From Rana temporaria (taxonomy: Eukaryota > Chordata > Amphibia > Anura > Ranidae), in assembly GCF_905171775.1 (NCBI RefSeq), contig NC_053489.1, positions 149,753,142-149,817,141 of the forward strand: 64,000 bases of DNA, in the 5' to 3' direction. Each line of letters begins with the position of its first letter. Within the stretch, counting starts at the first letter, position 1. Positions 22,113-34,334 of this stretch are shown one piece after another. The translations under genes were made by a program, and so were the position numbers. The notes under the pieces were generated by a model. It saw nothing but the letters and a program-made list of their open reading frames with translations. It was not told the origin of the DNA and did no database searches.

Positions 22113-23055
22113 CATTTTTGTATTTTCCCCCACTGTCAAGCCTGCTAACAACAGGCACCAGGATGAATAAAGAGAATAAATCTCCCTAGTGGGGATACAG
22201 ACAGCAATATCATCTTAACAGGGGTTGTAATTCCTCCCTACTCAATCCAAAAGTAAAAAATGTTTGGCTTTAGATAAAGTTTACCTTTTTCCTTTCAAGG
22301 ACTATGGTAAATCTGTATATGTAAGTGCATGAAATGCGCACAGTTGTAAGTAGCTGACAGGTATGACAGAGACCAGCAAATAAGCCTAGAATTGTATTGG
22401 CTTCAACAAATTCTGCCTGTTCCAGCATACTGACGAAAAGTTAGAGCCACAATTCTTTCATGTCACTTAATAATACCCAAAGCATTTGTAGATTGCGTCA
22501 GCTTTCGATCTGCCTGCTGGCTGATGAATTGCCTTGTGTGACAAGAATGAAGTGCAATATGTTGGATAGATACTTGTGTTTTATGCTCCGCTCATCCAGA
22601 GCTGGTATTTCCATCACAGAAAACACATCCCTAGATTTCTCTTGCTTATATTTTACAGTGTAGAAAGTCAGGTATTGATCAAAAATAGTTAGCTGTCATC
22701 CCTTGGCTTTTAAGATCTGCATGGTTTCACCGGCACTCCATCACTATAAAGCAGCTGTGGTGGCGAGCGGGTTATAAGCTTTATTTTAATGTGCTGTGAA
22801 GTTGCCTGGCTTTATTTGGGAAAGATTCATGATCTTATAAATAAAGAATGAGTTTAAAGTTAAGTTTCAAGACATGAAATTATGGTTCCTGTGATTATTT
22901 TATGAAATGCTTTATTGCATGATCCACAGTTTTAATTACATAATTTTAAAAGTACATTCCAGTCAAATATTATACCTGGCAACCTGATAGCTAGTTGCCT
23001 GGCTACCATGCTCATTCATTAACTTCAATTATTTCACCTAGAACAAGAATGCAAG
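22113..23055. other. No gene seen; possible conserved noncoding segment
   Basis: Around 22710-22850 a repeat-free GC-balanced stretch resembles conserved noncoding DNA by texture only. The rest is AT-rich with no assignable feature. Confidence 0.3.
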
Positions 23056-23058
23056 TAA

Positions 23059-23510
23059 AGCCTCATACACACGCTCGGTTTACTCGGCAAGAACCAGCAA
23101 GAAAACTGCTGGCAGAGCTTTCTTGCCAAGTATACCGAGCGCGTGTACGAGGCTTTCAGGATTCTCGACAAGAAAACTGCCCAGAATCAAGACGAGAAAA
23201 ATAGAGAACATGTTCTCTATTTTCTCGTTGTGAGATTCTCTGCAGTTTTCCTGCCGAGAAACCCGAGAGTGTGTGTACTTACCTGGTCGCCGGGAAACCC
23301 GCACATTCTCGAAATGCAACGGCATCCAATGTGACGAGCGCATGCTCGCCGTACGCAATGACGTCACCGCGTTCTTGCCTTTCAAGAGAACCATGGTTCT
23401 TTTGAATGGTCTGTGTGTACACTCAGGCGGCAAGAGATTCTTGCCAAGAATCTCATTGGGAAAAACAACATTTTTTTCCTGATGAGATTCTTGCCCGTGT
23501 GTACAAGGCC
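23059..23510. mobile_element. GTACACAC-type MITE with TAA TSD
   Basis: Left tip AGCCTCATACACACGCTCGG, right tip CCCGTGTGTACAAGGCC, TAA on both sides (23056-23058, 23511-23513). The interior reiterates TTCTCG and CTTGCC in both orientations and contains AGAGAACATGTTCTCT, as in the 1-233 copy. An internal GCGTGTACGAGGCT near 23140-23153 mimics a terminus, implying nested or tandem duplication. Confidence 0.85.
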
Positions 23511-23955
23511 TAAGGAGTGGCAGCCAGGCTAGTTGCATTTTAGAAGAAAAAACGCATAGTTTTCTAGGTTAAGATAAATGCTTACATTCCAGGTGGGTGA
23601 AGTGTTGGAGCTCTGGGTGCCACTGGTAACCAACACAGCAACACATCCAATACATCAAGTTTAAATCTGTAAACACAGACATAACTAGCTATATGATGGT
23701 GCATCTGTGAATAAAGCAATTCTATGAAGCTACAAAAAGAAAGGGAGGCTAGCAGTTGCCCACATGGACCCTTCTAACATTGTTGCTGAGAAATAACAGA
23801 TATTTTTGACAAGTTAGTAAAACAAAAATGTACAAAATTGAAGAAAATATATGCAATATTAAAACATTTATTTTAAAGTATGGGTAATCAGAGTAATTAG
23901 ACTTTATTTATTTCCATAAAAATAAAACATATTGGGAGTGACTTCAGGAACTTAA

Positions 23956-24434
23956 AGTGATTTTAAAGTCTCGTTATTTTTAAAATTAAAATAACAACTA
24001 TGTCATACTTACCTGCTCTGTACAGTGGTTTTGCACATAACAGCCTGGATCCTCCACTTCTTGTTCATGGCTGGATCTCCTGGCCTCTCCCTCCTGTTGA
24101 GTACCCCCACAGAAAGCTGCTTGCTGTGGGGACACGCGAGACAAGTCACAGCTCTGTGTGTCCATTCAGACAAGGAGCTGAGACATGGCCCACCTCCTCT
24201 CCTGATTGGTTAGCTGACTTCAATTAACACCTATGTGAGCCAATAGCAGCGCTGCTGTGTCTCAGCCAATCAGGAGGGAGAGTCCTGGATGGCCGAGGCA
24301 CTCGTGGACATCGCTAGATAGAGATGGGGTTCAGGTAAGTATTGGAAGGCTGGGGGCTGCTACACACAGAAGGCTTTTGATCTTAATGCATATAATGCAT
24401 TACGTTAAAAAAAACTTCTGCCTTTACAATCACT
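23956..24434. mobile_element. TTAA-flanked MITE (AGTGATTTTAAAGTC type)
   Basis: TTAA at 23952-23955 and 24435-24438. Tips AGTGATTTTAAAG and CTTTACAATCACT are inverted. Interior GC-rich, non-coding. Confidence 0.75.
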
Positions 24435-24438
24435 TTAA

Positions 24439-24590
24439 TATGTACAGTCTGGAGGAAAGAAGGGAAAGGGAAGACATGATTAAAATCTTTACATACATCA
24501 AAGTGGTGAATATGGTTCAGGAGGGCAGTTTTTTCAATATGAAACCAAAATCAAGAACACTGGGACATGACCTCAAACTTACATAAATAG
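24439..24590 (+). pseudogene. CR1/L2-like pol C-terminal relic, part 1
   Basis: SLEERREREDMIKIFTYIKV followed by a GHDLKLT end matches the 'LE-RR-R-DMI' and 'RT-GH-LKL' segments near the C-terminus of CR1/L2-type non-LTR pol. It continues at 25058 after a nested insertion. Not functional. Confidence 0.65.
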
Positions 24591-24595
24591 GTTGA

Positions 24596-25050
24596 GAAAA
24601 TTAGTTACATAGTCAGTCAGGTTTAAAAAAGACACAAGCCCATCTAGTTCAACCAATAATATTTTTTTTTTTTTTTTAAATCCCAGCAAAGCATCATCCA
24701 ATTTGCTACAACAGGGGAAAAAAATTCCTTCCTGATCCCCCGAGAGGCAATCGGATTTTCCCTGGATCAACTTTACCTATTAATGTTAGTACTCAGTTAT
24801 ATTCTGTACATTAAGGAAAGAATCCAGGCTTTTTTTAAAGCAATCTACTGAGATTTCCAGAACCCCCTCTGGAGGGAGTCTATTCAACATTTTCCCGTTT
24901 CATATTTGGAGATTAAATCTTTTTTCCTTTAGACGTAAAGAGTGCCCCCTTGTCCTCTGTGATGGCCTTAAAGTAAATAACTCAACACCAAGTCTACTAT
25001 ATGGACCTCGTATTTGTACATGTTGATCATAACCCCCCCCCCCCATTAAT
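24596..25050 (-). mobile_element. CR1/L2-like 3' fragment inserted into its relative
   Basis: Read on the minus strand it follows the same order as 62328-62755: CATCACAGAGGACAA, a coding-like block, AGGTAAAGTTGATC, AAATTGG, and GACTTGTGTC near the 3' end. It separates two adjacent halves of another relic (24439-24590 and 25058-25207). A poly-T run at 24661-24677 lies inside. Confidence 0.65.
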
Positions 25051-25057
25051 TCCCACT

Positions 25058-25207
25058 TCTTTAGCTGGAGGAAAGTTTAAAACAATTTTTAGAAAGTATT
25101 ATTTTACTGAAAGGGTTGTTGATTCTTGGAGTAAACTTCCAGCAGAGGTAGTGAGACAGTCAAAACATGCTTGTGACAAACAGACAAAAAAGTTAATAAA
25201 AAAATAA
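25058..25207 (+). pseudogene. CR1/L2-like pol C-terminal relic, part 2
   Basis: FRKYYFTERVVDSWSKLPAE corresponds to the 'FF--RVV--WN-LP-EVV' C-terminal segment of CR1/L2-like pol and continues the block broken at 24590. It ends in A-rich sequence. Confidence 0.65.
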
Positions 25208-27074
25208 AACAAACAAAATTAAACAAACAAAAAAACAGGCAAACGCAACGTACTACTCTGCATTTTTTCTACTGTCACTTTTTATGTTTCTACTTTTAGT
25301 TAAGGTTTCTATGACTATAAAAAAAAAAAAAAGTAAAAAGAAAATGCAAAAGAAAATAAATTGTAAAAACAACAAACATGATCAAGAATATATGAATTTC
25401 TAGAAATAACGTAGCTAACTATTGTCTTTCCACAGGAGCTCCAAATTAACTCTCTAAGGTTGTGCTGGGAAGGGAAATTTGTAGGAGAGCCTGTTATTAA
25501 GCTTAGATGCTGATATTTACTGACTGAATCTTGTCAATAGGTAGTGTAAAAAGTAAGTTAATACTCCCATCTGCAACTCCTCCCAGATGAGGATTGTGGT
25601 GCCTCAGTGGGCACAATGCTATAGTGTTTCTCCATATAGTAGGGGAGTAAAAGAAAGAGAGGAGTAGAGGTAAAGAAGTTATAAGAGCAAGGATGGAGGG
25701 GGGGGGGGGTAGAAGTAGGCAAGAGGGGGCCCAGAGATGGTAAGATGAGGAAAAAAAGAGAGATGGGACAATCCAATCAGAGTAGACGCACATCCATAAA
25801 GCAGCTGATTAAGAAAGCAAAACAATTTTGGAATCTGGAGTCTTGGCTCTGCTTTTTACCTTACAGATTTGCCCTTGCTTTACCTACTTTAACGGCAGCT
25901 TGTGATTTTCTTAAGTTTTTCCACTGATAATTGCTAATCTGTTGGAGTTCACAAACTAGTTGCTAGAAGATTTGTTGGTTTTGTTTCACTGGTTTGCAGC
26001 TGTAAAATCCCTCAGGGAGGAGAGCACTTTTTTTGCAGAAATAGTCTATTAAATGTCTGGCTTGGGCTGCCCCCCACCACAGGCAAAGGAATTATAAAGA
26101 AAAGATGCAGAGTTCAGTTAGGATAAGTGATAAAAAAAACTCTACAAAGGATATTTTGTTTTATATGTCTTTTTTTATTTCTGCTTTTAGTACAAAAAAA
26201 ATATTCTCTGCAAATTTGAATTTTGCAGGTATAAGAAAATAATTAGTTCAAGGCTAGCAACTGGACACATCTGGGAGTGTAATGTAGGAATGCTAATTTT
26301 AAAAAGAAATGTTTAGGATCCAAAATAAGCAACAATTATAATGGTTTCTGTTAAATAAAAATGATGGTATGGTTTTGCAAAAGCAATTAGTCTTGGAATT
26401 AAAATATTTTAATAGTATTGTGCAGTTTCTATTCATTACAATGTGTAGCTGTACATTAAAAAGCAATCAAAAACCTTCATTTTTTTTTTTTTTTGCAAAG
26501 TTGCCTTTAGTAGACTTGTGGTCCTGTTCAGGATGTGTAGCCCTGAGAAAAATGTCACAAAAGGGCAGTGTGGTATGACAACTGCTACTGACCTTTTACA
26601 AAGTGCAATATGATCATACGCCATACAAAACAGTAACAATATAAATGTGATTCGCCTCAAAAAGTGTTATATTAGTAGGAAAATTCATCTTGCCTGCAGA
26701 GTATTTTTTTTCTGCAAGTATTTTAACACCAACAAGATTTTTTATGTTAATCATCAAACAAATTTGCAACATCAAGAAAATATTTTGACATCAGTTAACA
26801 ATAGCATAAATAGATGTATTTTTTTGCATAACAGATCAACTTATGGAATTAAAACTGATTGCAAGTAGAGAATTTTATAAATCTACAACCACTTTGTTTT
26901 ATAATCCAATGCATGGATGTACAGTGGTGTTATTTACTAGTTACTTATGGCTGTAAGGCTATAGATATACAGAATAGATACAGAACTTGATAATACAAAA
27001 AAAGGATTTTGTGTTTACTTTTTCCTACATTTTCTTACAGTGTTCTGAGATCAGGTGACTCCAAAATGGTGTAA
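25208..27074. other. AT-rich stretch, no gene seen
   Basis: Contains (AAAC)n-like A-rich DNA at 25200-25240, a poly-G tract at 25699-25710 and several poly-T runs. No recognisable element ends or protein-like frames. Confidence 0.45.
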
Positions 27075-27265
27075 TTAACTTAGTTGTCCTCTAAGAGTTA
27101 TTGAAATGACTCCTGTCTATCTAGGTAACCGATTAACATAACCTATATAGTAGTTATTATAGTAAATAATTCCTAATGCCCAACTCCAGTTTTTGGAAGG
27201 GTGGGTAAAGTTTTTATTGCTGTCCATTTAGTAATTGGTAGGACTATCCTAGCACCTCCATCCTC
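27075..27265. repeat. Unclassified dispersed repeat, copy 1
   Basis: Shares CCAACTCCAG, then AGTTTTTATTGCTG, then AGGACTAT-CTAGC with 29890-30065 in the same orientation and spacing. Confidence 0.5.
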
Positions 27266-27329
27266 ATCCTTCTCTACAGAACTCTAGAGAACTGTTACTT
27301 CTATGATCTATTGACAAACTAAATAGACC

Positions 27330-27576
27330 TTTGTTTTATATAAAACACATGGTAAGGCACAGAGTGGCCTTGAACTCCCCCTCTCCTTTGCCAATGGCTT
27401 CCTGTGAGAGCTAGAAGAGGAGGAGAGGCCTGCCCCAGACAGGCAGAGCTTGAGATCGGGCTCAAGTAAGTATAAGGGGGGGGGGGGGGTGAGGTGGTGA
27501 TACCCATACTGATTTCTTTTTTACCATAATACGTGGAATGTATTAAATTAATAAGTGTTTAGCCTTTACAACCACT
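27330..27576. mobile_element. TTAA-type MITE, right half
   Basis: Ends CCTTTACAACCACT before TTAA (27577-27580) and contains CAAGTAAGTATAAGG, as in the 24.3-kb element. No left tip is found. Confidence 0.5.
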
Positions 27577-27580
27577 TTAA

Positions 27581-28082
27581 AGCGGGGGTTCACCCTATGA
27601 ACGGAATTTTTTATTTTTTTTTCTACTACCATAAAATCAGGCATTGTAGCGCGAGCTACAGTATGCCTGTCCCGATTTTTTTACCCCCGTACTCACCTTG
27701 TAATCGTTCATCGAAGATACCGGGGAATGGGCGTGCCTATGGAGACGGAGGATGATTGACGGCCGGCTCTGGCGCGTCACGCTTCTCTGGAAATAGCCGA
27801 AATAGGCTTGGCTCTTCACGGCGCCTGCGCATAGCCTGTGCGCAGGCACCGTGAAGAGCCGAGACCTACTCCGGCTGTCTTCGGGGAGAGTGACGTGCCA
27901 GGGCCGGCCGTCAATCATCCTCCCTCTCCATAGGCACGCCCATTCCCCGCGGGAGCCGAAATCTACTAAGTCCGATTACAAGGTGAGTCCGGGGTTAAAA
28001 AAATCGGGACAGGCATACTGTAGCTCGCGCTACAATGCCTGTCTCGATGGTAAAATCATGTGGGTGAGGGTGAACTACCGCT
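27581..28082. mobile_element. TTAA-flanked MITE (AGCGGGGGTTCACCC type)
   Basis: TTAA at 27577-27580 and 28083-28086. Tips AGCGGGGGTTCACCC and GGGTGAACTACCGCT are inverted. Subterminal ATTGTAGCGCGAGCTACAGT palindromes occur at both ends, and the inner arms are long and GC-rich. It shares its left TTAA with the element before it. Confidence 0.9.
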
Positions 28083-28086
28083 TTAA

Positions 28087-28941
28087 GATGAAGCCACAGA
28101 AAACAGCTATCTGGGAAAAGTTCATTGCATTTGTCATTGGGCTGGCCACTAATATAAATACTTTCTTTCTTTCTGGTGAATATTACAGCTTTGCATAGTT
28201 GCTGATAAACCACAAGCATCAATGATTTACAATTATTTAGTTACTTTGCTACATTTAGCTACTTTAATACCAACAAGTTCAACTACAAAAACACATTACA
28301 CCATTGCCTGTACCATATAGCATTTATCTTTCAAAGTACAGATTTATGTATATTTGAACAAGTGAGCTCACATGTATTTAAAATATGAATTATAAATTAG
28401 AAAACATTAAAAGTACCCATCAATGTTACATTACATGACGATTCAGTTCAATCACCCTCTAAAGTCACGCAGTATCTTTAGCACCTTTAACAAGGAATCT
28501 AAGGATAAGCCTCAGCATCGCCCTAAATTACCCAAACTTCTGGGTAAAGGGCAAACCTTCACCTCCTTCCCGATTCCACAATGCAGTACTTGATGACTAG
28601 AGCAACTTAACACCATATCACATGGAGAAAGCAGTGTGCCTGCCAAGATAGAAAAATTGAATTGTGGAATAAAAAAAAGATTTCATTTCAGAAAAGTTGA
28701 TATTTGCATAGCATTTTTTAGAGGTCTGTAATTACAAAACTGGACAATGGAAACAGGTGCAAACATTTTGCTTTGTGTGACCAATGTAAAAAACTGTGCT
28801 TGTTTTAAAATATAAAGACACTAGGGATGCCAAATAAAAGACTGTGGAGCAACATGTTTTTAAAAATATATAATTATATTTATGCCATTTCTTTATTGCT
28901 GGGAAGAAAATAACAGATTTATTTTTTTGAGTTGATAAGTG
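28087..28941. other. AT-rich stretch, no gene seen
   Basis: No assignable repeat ends, RNA or protein-like frame. Confidence 0.45.
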
Positions 28942-28944
28942 TAA

Positions 28945-29327
28945 GGCCTCGTACACACGATAGGTTAACCAGAGGACAACGGTCTGATGGACCGTTTTTA
29001 TTGGTCAAAACCGATCGTGTGTGGGCCCCATAGATTATTTAACCCTTGGTTAAAAAAAAGGCCAACTTGCTTTAAATGTAACCGATGGATTCCTAACCGA
29101 TGGGAAAAAAACGATCGTTAGCAGGCACAACCATCGGTTAAAAATCCACGCATGCTCAGAATCAAGTCGACGCATGCTTGGAAGCATTGAACTTTGTTTT
29201 TTTTCAGCACGTCATTGTGTTTTACCTCACCGCGTTCTGACACGATCGTTTTTTTAACCGATGGTGTGTAGGCGCGACGGACCATCAGACCGTTCTCATC
29301 GGATGGATTGATCGTGTGTACGAGGTT
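28945..29327. mobile_element. GTACACAC-type MITE, ACCGATGG subfamily
   Basis: Left tip GGCCTCGTACACACGAT after TAA (28942-28944); right tip ATCGTGTGTACGAGGTT followed by TTA. The core CGCATGCTCAGAATCAAG is shared with the 42.8- and 45.2-kb copies. ACCGAT/ATCGGT recurs in both orientations. Confidence 0.8.
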
Positions 29328-29889
29328 TTAGATTGAAGGTCAGATATTATTACAATATACTCATAAATTAAGGTCATTTTACCAGACTGAAGTGTCTTTT
29401 TATCTGTCTGAGTTACCCCTAAGCTTTTAAATAAGTAAATAAAAGCACAGTATGAATTACTTTTTAATGGATGTTTTATAGCATGGACAGCTGTTTTTTA
29501 ACTGCATGTTACATATTCTTTTAACGGTTCTTCTGGTCAAACTAATATTATAACTCAATTATTCTGGAAAGACCCAACATGTGGAATAACTTAAGGGGAG
29601 GTATGGGGTTTCAGACATTATACCAAATGAGGAGCAGAAATTGTCATATTGTATTTTACCCTGAAAGACATTAAAGTTTTTATGGTGAGGAATAAAAAGG
29701 TTTTTGTATTTTTCATAGGTAAAATATGGCATTGAAGTACACCCTACTAAATATTTTGTTGTGTCAAAAAATACATTTCCCCAAAAACACTTTAGTTTCT
29801 CTTTGAGCCTCATTTACATGCAAGGCTACCAAATTATGATATTATCACATATTCGAACAGGCCAAATGGGGTCTAATTAACATAGATGT

Positions 29890-30065
29890 CATCTATGGCA
29901 TATTAAAATAACTATTATCCATCTAGGTAACCTAGAACATAACTCATTTATTTGTTATATAAGAAAAGGTCCCTAAATCCCAACTCCAGCTTTTTATAGA
30001 CTATCTGTCAAGTTTTTATTGCTGCCCGTGTCTTTATTGGGAGGACTATTCTAGCCCCACAAGAT
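29890..30065. repeat. Unclassified dispersed repeat, copy 2
   Basis: Second copy of the block at 27075-27265, same strand, with clear divergence. Confidence 0.5.
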
Positions 30066-30149
30066 ATCACAATGTTGGTTTAATCTATCCTACACATTAG
30101 TGGATAGGATATTACCGCGCTACCAAAGAGAAACGGGAAGGGAGGGGAA

Positions 30150-30960
30150 GAGAAAGATAGAAAGGGAATATTGCTGCAACACTGAAGGTGTATCAAACCC
30201 CAAAAAATTTGTAATAAATAAGTTGTGCTGCGCTGTGTGATAGGGTAGATGAATTAAAGAAAAGACAGTTGCTATAACTGATATGTAAACATCAAAAAAT
30301 ATTACTCGCTGATATTAGTGATACAAATGACATCCAATCAAAAATACAAAGTGCTCAGTGATAATGAAGCATGCACTGCTATATAGTAGCAAAACTAAAG
30401 CAACACACATAAGTGATAATAAAAAATCGCATCAGTGTCCATGCAGAAAAACAGCAAAAAAAAACAAATGCTGTTTAAAAGATCACAATATCAAAAGAAC
30501 AATCAACAATAAAGTGCTGGTGCTTATGCCGAAATATTCAGCGTGAAGGTGGTGCAGAGAGGGAATTCCAATATCCTTTTTAGTGAGGGTGTCCCCTTAC
30601 CTTACTGCTGTAAGGTAACAGCATGTATACTATAGCCAACGGTGTTCCAGTCGTTTCAGAATGTAGTGTGTCCCAGTGAACTGTAATCTCTCTCTGTGGA
30701 TAAAGTCCCCCTCAGGAGTCACGTCCAATGGACAACAATGACCCTCACCCAGGGAGGCAATAAGCGCCAATAGAGAAGTATTGTTTAAAAGTTTTTAATA
30801 ATAAATAATGCATACATTATGGTACTCACATGGATGCAATAAAAACAGGCATAAAAACAAGTGGCAAGTTCACAAGCGTCACCTCCAGTACCTCTTAGTG
30901 GACTCTGGACTCTTACGCGTATTCATCACGACACATGACTTCTTCAGGAGTGGTGAGAGG
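30150..30960 (-). mobile_element. Long Penelope-like terminal unit with hammerhead
   Basis: On the minus strand a core-intact hammerhead-like box is followed by about 750 bp of AT-rich sequence with several AATAAA-like signals, TGGACACTG, and GCGCAGCAC near the far end. The 51.58-52.1-kb unit has the same late blocks (TGGACACTG, then TGCGCTGCAC). Non-coding. Confidence 0.55.
30914..30947 (-). ncRNA. Hammerhead-like motif, first core box intact
   Basis: CTGAAGA, A, then a six-pair stem II (GTCATG with CGTGAT, two wobbles), GAA, an extra T, and the palindrome ACGCGT. The extra base in the second core box probably impairs folding. Confidence 0.55.
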
Positions 30961-31931
30961 TACATTAGGGATGCATTATATAGTATAGTATGGTGGGAAT
31001 TCATCCAACCAGATGGTTGCCATTTTCCAAACAGGCAAGCTCCAGGAAGTGGGGCGGCAGGTAGGTTAAGGGCACCACATGTATGTTATTTAAAATAATT
31101 TAGAATTTTTAATAATGACCTTAAAGCATTAAAAAAAATGGTGTTTGCAACCAAACACAATTTTAAAAATACTTATACCCCCAGAGCAATGCCTAGTCTC
31201 CAATTCACTTTTTTTTAAACTCTTTTACGTATTGGGCTAGAAAATGGCAATTACTTTTTTTTAACCACTGACTTTACAGGGGTTTGGATTCGACACCTGA
31301 ACTTTAATCAAACCAGCCTCAAGCCAAACTCAGGTATGTTCAGCTCAACCCGGGTCAGGAAAACTCAATATTGAATCCTTGTTATTCTGTTAGTACTCCC
31401 AGCCCCCAGATGCAATTAAACACCAAGCTGTACATATTGTATAGCATCTCTTACATTAAGCATATATACTGTCAATATTGACATCTCCAGTTCATATTTT
31501 AAAGTTGAACTCTATGAAAGTGGTTAGAAATACAAACATGGTAGATCTTTTTCCTGATGAATAGTTTGTGATTCTGTTAAGTTACTCCTGTAATCCTGGT
31601 AAACCAGTGCAGATCAACAAGAACATACCCCCGCCTGCTAAAAGGACTATAAAAATTAGGGATGAGGTTTTAGACTGCCACTGCCATGGACTTGGGGCAG
31701 ATTGAGTCTGTTTGAAATTTGCATTCCATCGATCGCAGGTGTGTATATAGACCAGACCAAATTTTTATAACCATAATATACTGCCTGGGTTTGAACTTAG
31801 AAACTGGCCAGTAGTTTGCTGTGTCTGTCTTTGTTCTTGCTTATACAAAAATGTCCTGCTTCTGACCAATACCTATCAAGCTCCCATTTAGAGACAGCAG
31901 ATGATACAGTAGTTAAAAATTGGCAAACAGT
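30961..31931. other. No gene seen
   Basis: AT-rich, without recognisable element ends or protein-like frames. Confidence 0.4.
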
Positions 31932-31934
31932 TAA

Positions 31935-32556
31935 GCTGTGGAAAACTGCGGGGAGAGCTTTGGCCGGGAATCCTGGCCGTGTTTGCTCCCTCGCAGTGTT
32001 TTCCCATAGGAAAACTGACGGGTTTAAAACCGCCAGGAATCCCGGAGGGAAAATAGAGAACAGCCTCATACACACGACCGGTTTTCCTGCCAGAAAAACT
32101 GGCAAGAGAGATTTTGGCCCAGAAAAACGGCCGTGTGTATGCTTCCTCACAGTTTTCCTGACAGGAACCTGCTCTCTATTTTCTAGCCGGGTTTCCCGGC
32201 GGTTTTAAACCCGGCAGTTTTCCTATGGGGAAACTGCGAGGGAGCATACATACGGCCGGGATTCCCAGCCAAAGCTCTCCCCTCAGTTTTCCCGACGGGA
32301 AAGCCTCTCGTGTGTACACGGGGAAAGTTATTAAGCAGGTTCTCAGTTTTCCCATGGGGATTCCCGGCGGACTTTATATCGCTGGGAATCCCGGTCGTGT
32401 GTACAGGGCTATCAGGTTCTCTATTTTCCCTCTGGGATTCCCGGCAGTTTTCCTGTCGGGGAAAACTGTGAGGAAGCATACACACGGCTGGTTTTCCCGG
32501 CCAAAAGCTCTCTTGGCAATTTTCCTGGCAGGAAAACTGGTCGTGTGTACGAGGCT
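31935..32556. mobile_element. GTACACAC-type MITE, GGAAAACTG subfamily
   Basis: Right tip GTCGTGTGTACGAGGCT followed by TAA (32557-32559); the left TAA is at 31932-31934 but the left tip is eroded. The interior repeats GGAAAACTG and GGGAATCCCGG in both orientations, and several internal ACACACGAC / GTCGTGTGTAC copies mimic termini. Confidence 0.7.
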
Positions 32557-32559
32557 TAA

Positions 32560-34319
32560 GACATTTTTAATGATTGATAATTGGCCAAAATGTACTGAAG
32601 AACAGGCAGCTGTTGTACTACAAGATTTATGAGGCTGCAGTGTAAGATTGTCCAGCAGCAGGACAATTTTTGTCAGGCATAATTTCTCTAACCGGTGTAT
32701 GCCTAACTTTTATTTTATATATAGGGATAGAGGGGATGTTGAATTGAAAGATGAAAAATCCCCTATAAATGGGAACAAAAAAATTACAGCAAAAAATTGC
32801 ACCCTTTGGAAAAATCATGTAAAAAAAAAAAACAGTGTCCCCAAAACACTGCACACCCTCATCCCAGGTGCACCATATGCCCTATTCTCATATACCCAAT
32901 TAAAAAAATATATCAGGTCTACAGTGCCTAGGCATGGTTTGGTAAAACCTGACCAGCACCAGGACAGTATGTAACTATGACCAGGTAGAATAAGCTAAAA
33001 TATGAAAACACAACCAAGGCAGAGATTATTCTACATTTAAATTTAAATAGATCCTCTCCCAGAAACAAAATGACCAATAGCAGAGTAGTTTTTTTAGCAG
33101 ATTGAAGAGGAAAAGGGCTTAGTCTGTTATTTTGTTACACAACAGCTGGTGAACAAAGAATTGACAAGTGGCAAGGTGGTAGTTTAACATATCCAAGCTG
33201 TGAAGACATGAACAGGGAAAGTGTGCTTTCTTCAATAAAAATTACAGTGTAGTATATCAAATTAAAAATTGAAAAAAATAAGCAGAAGCAGGACAATACG
33301 TGAGCTGCTAGAATATGCCAACATATGTAAATACAATGCAATTTTTTTTGTCATCCATTACATTTTTTAAGTGTCATGAAAAATGCCAGTCTGAGTGTAC
33401 CTAAGGGTCAGAACCTAGGCACCAATTCTGTAGAAAATACTATCACTCCTCGCAGGGCAAGCTAGTAAAGAATATGATCTTGGGCCTTGAGCAAAGTGGA
33501 CATTTACACCACATTTTAAATACAACATGCACAGGCCTGAATGCAGACACAAGGCAGAAAGAATAGGTCCAAATGTTGAGAAAAAAGATGTATAGTTCTC
33601 ATCACAAAAAATTTGAGCTTACGTTTTGTTAGTTTTTTTGAATTTGAGATGGTCAATATGGCAAAGCAGAAGAGGAGAAGATGAAGGAGGAGAGGTGCCA
33701 GGGGGAAGGAATCACAGCTGCAGCTGCAACAATGAGAATTTCAGAGAAAAGTGTTTGGTCTTCTTTTAGGTAAAATAACAATGAATTGATTTTATCTTTA
33801 ACATCCGAAGTGGGTGTTTTGTAGTCCTCTGTGATCCAGAATACATTTTTATAAATGTGACAAACTCCTCCTGCATTGAAGACCATCTCTGACATGACAT
33901 GTGCAGCAGGAAGCCTAGTACCTCTAGTATGTGCACACTAGGTTACCTCCAGTCATTGGCACATGTTTGACACCCAGTGGTCAATGGTATATTAGCTTGT
34001 CAATCATTTCAACCCATAAATAATGTTTGCCAAAAAAAATGATGATTGTGGAAAATGTTAATAATTTGGAGTGTAGGGGGTTTGGTGACATTTTTCTTTT
34101 TCTGATCCAGCACAAATCTGGCATGTGAAGGTTGATTCTGGAGACAGTGGTGAGGGTCTTGGTGAGTGTTGCTTTGAGTTTCAGGGCTTTACTCTGGGGA
34201 AGCCGAAATATGGCTGCATGATTCTGCGTGATACATGTTTGCACCTGCAGACCCTATCCCTCCTCTTCTCCTTGGAGAAAAACTCATAGAAAAATGCTAA
34301 TGAGGATTGAAGTGGGATT
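32560..34319. other. Unassigned; weak protein-like frames on the minus strand
   Basis: Minus-strand frames at 33653-33895 and 33981-34244 have mixed, non-repetitive composition. The sequence on both sides of the SINE at 34335 appears continuous with them on the minus strand. I do not recognise the family; it may be a decayed transposon protein or chance. Confidence 0.25.
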
Positions 34320-34334
34320 AAAAAAAGGCTTCCA

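Noticed and set aside
22510..22560. Possible Penelope GIY-YIG remnant (CDKNEVQYVG)
   Set aside because: Only about ten residues resemble the family and the following residues do not; too short to support.
23080..23538. 152-residue minus-strand open frame
   Set aside because: Lies almost wholly in a GTACACAC-type MITE made of inverted words; chance frame.
33653..33895. Functional gene exon
   Set aside because: No splice sites, start context or homologous neighbours that I can identify; recorded only as an unidentified relic.
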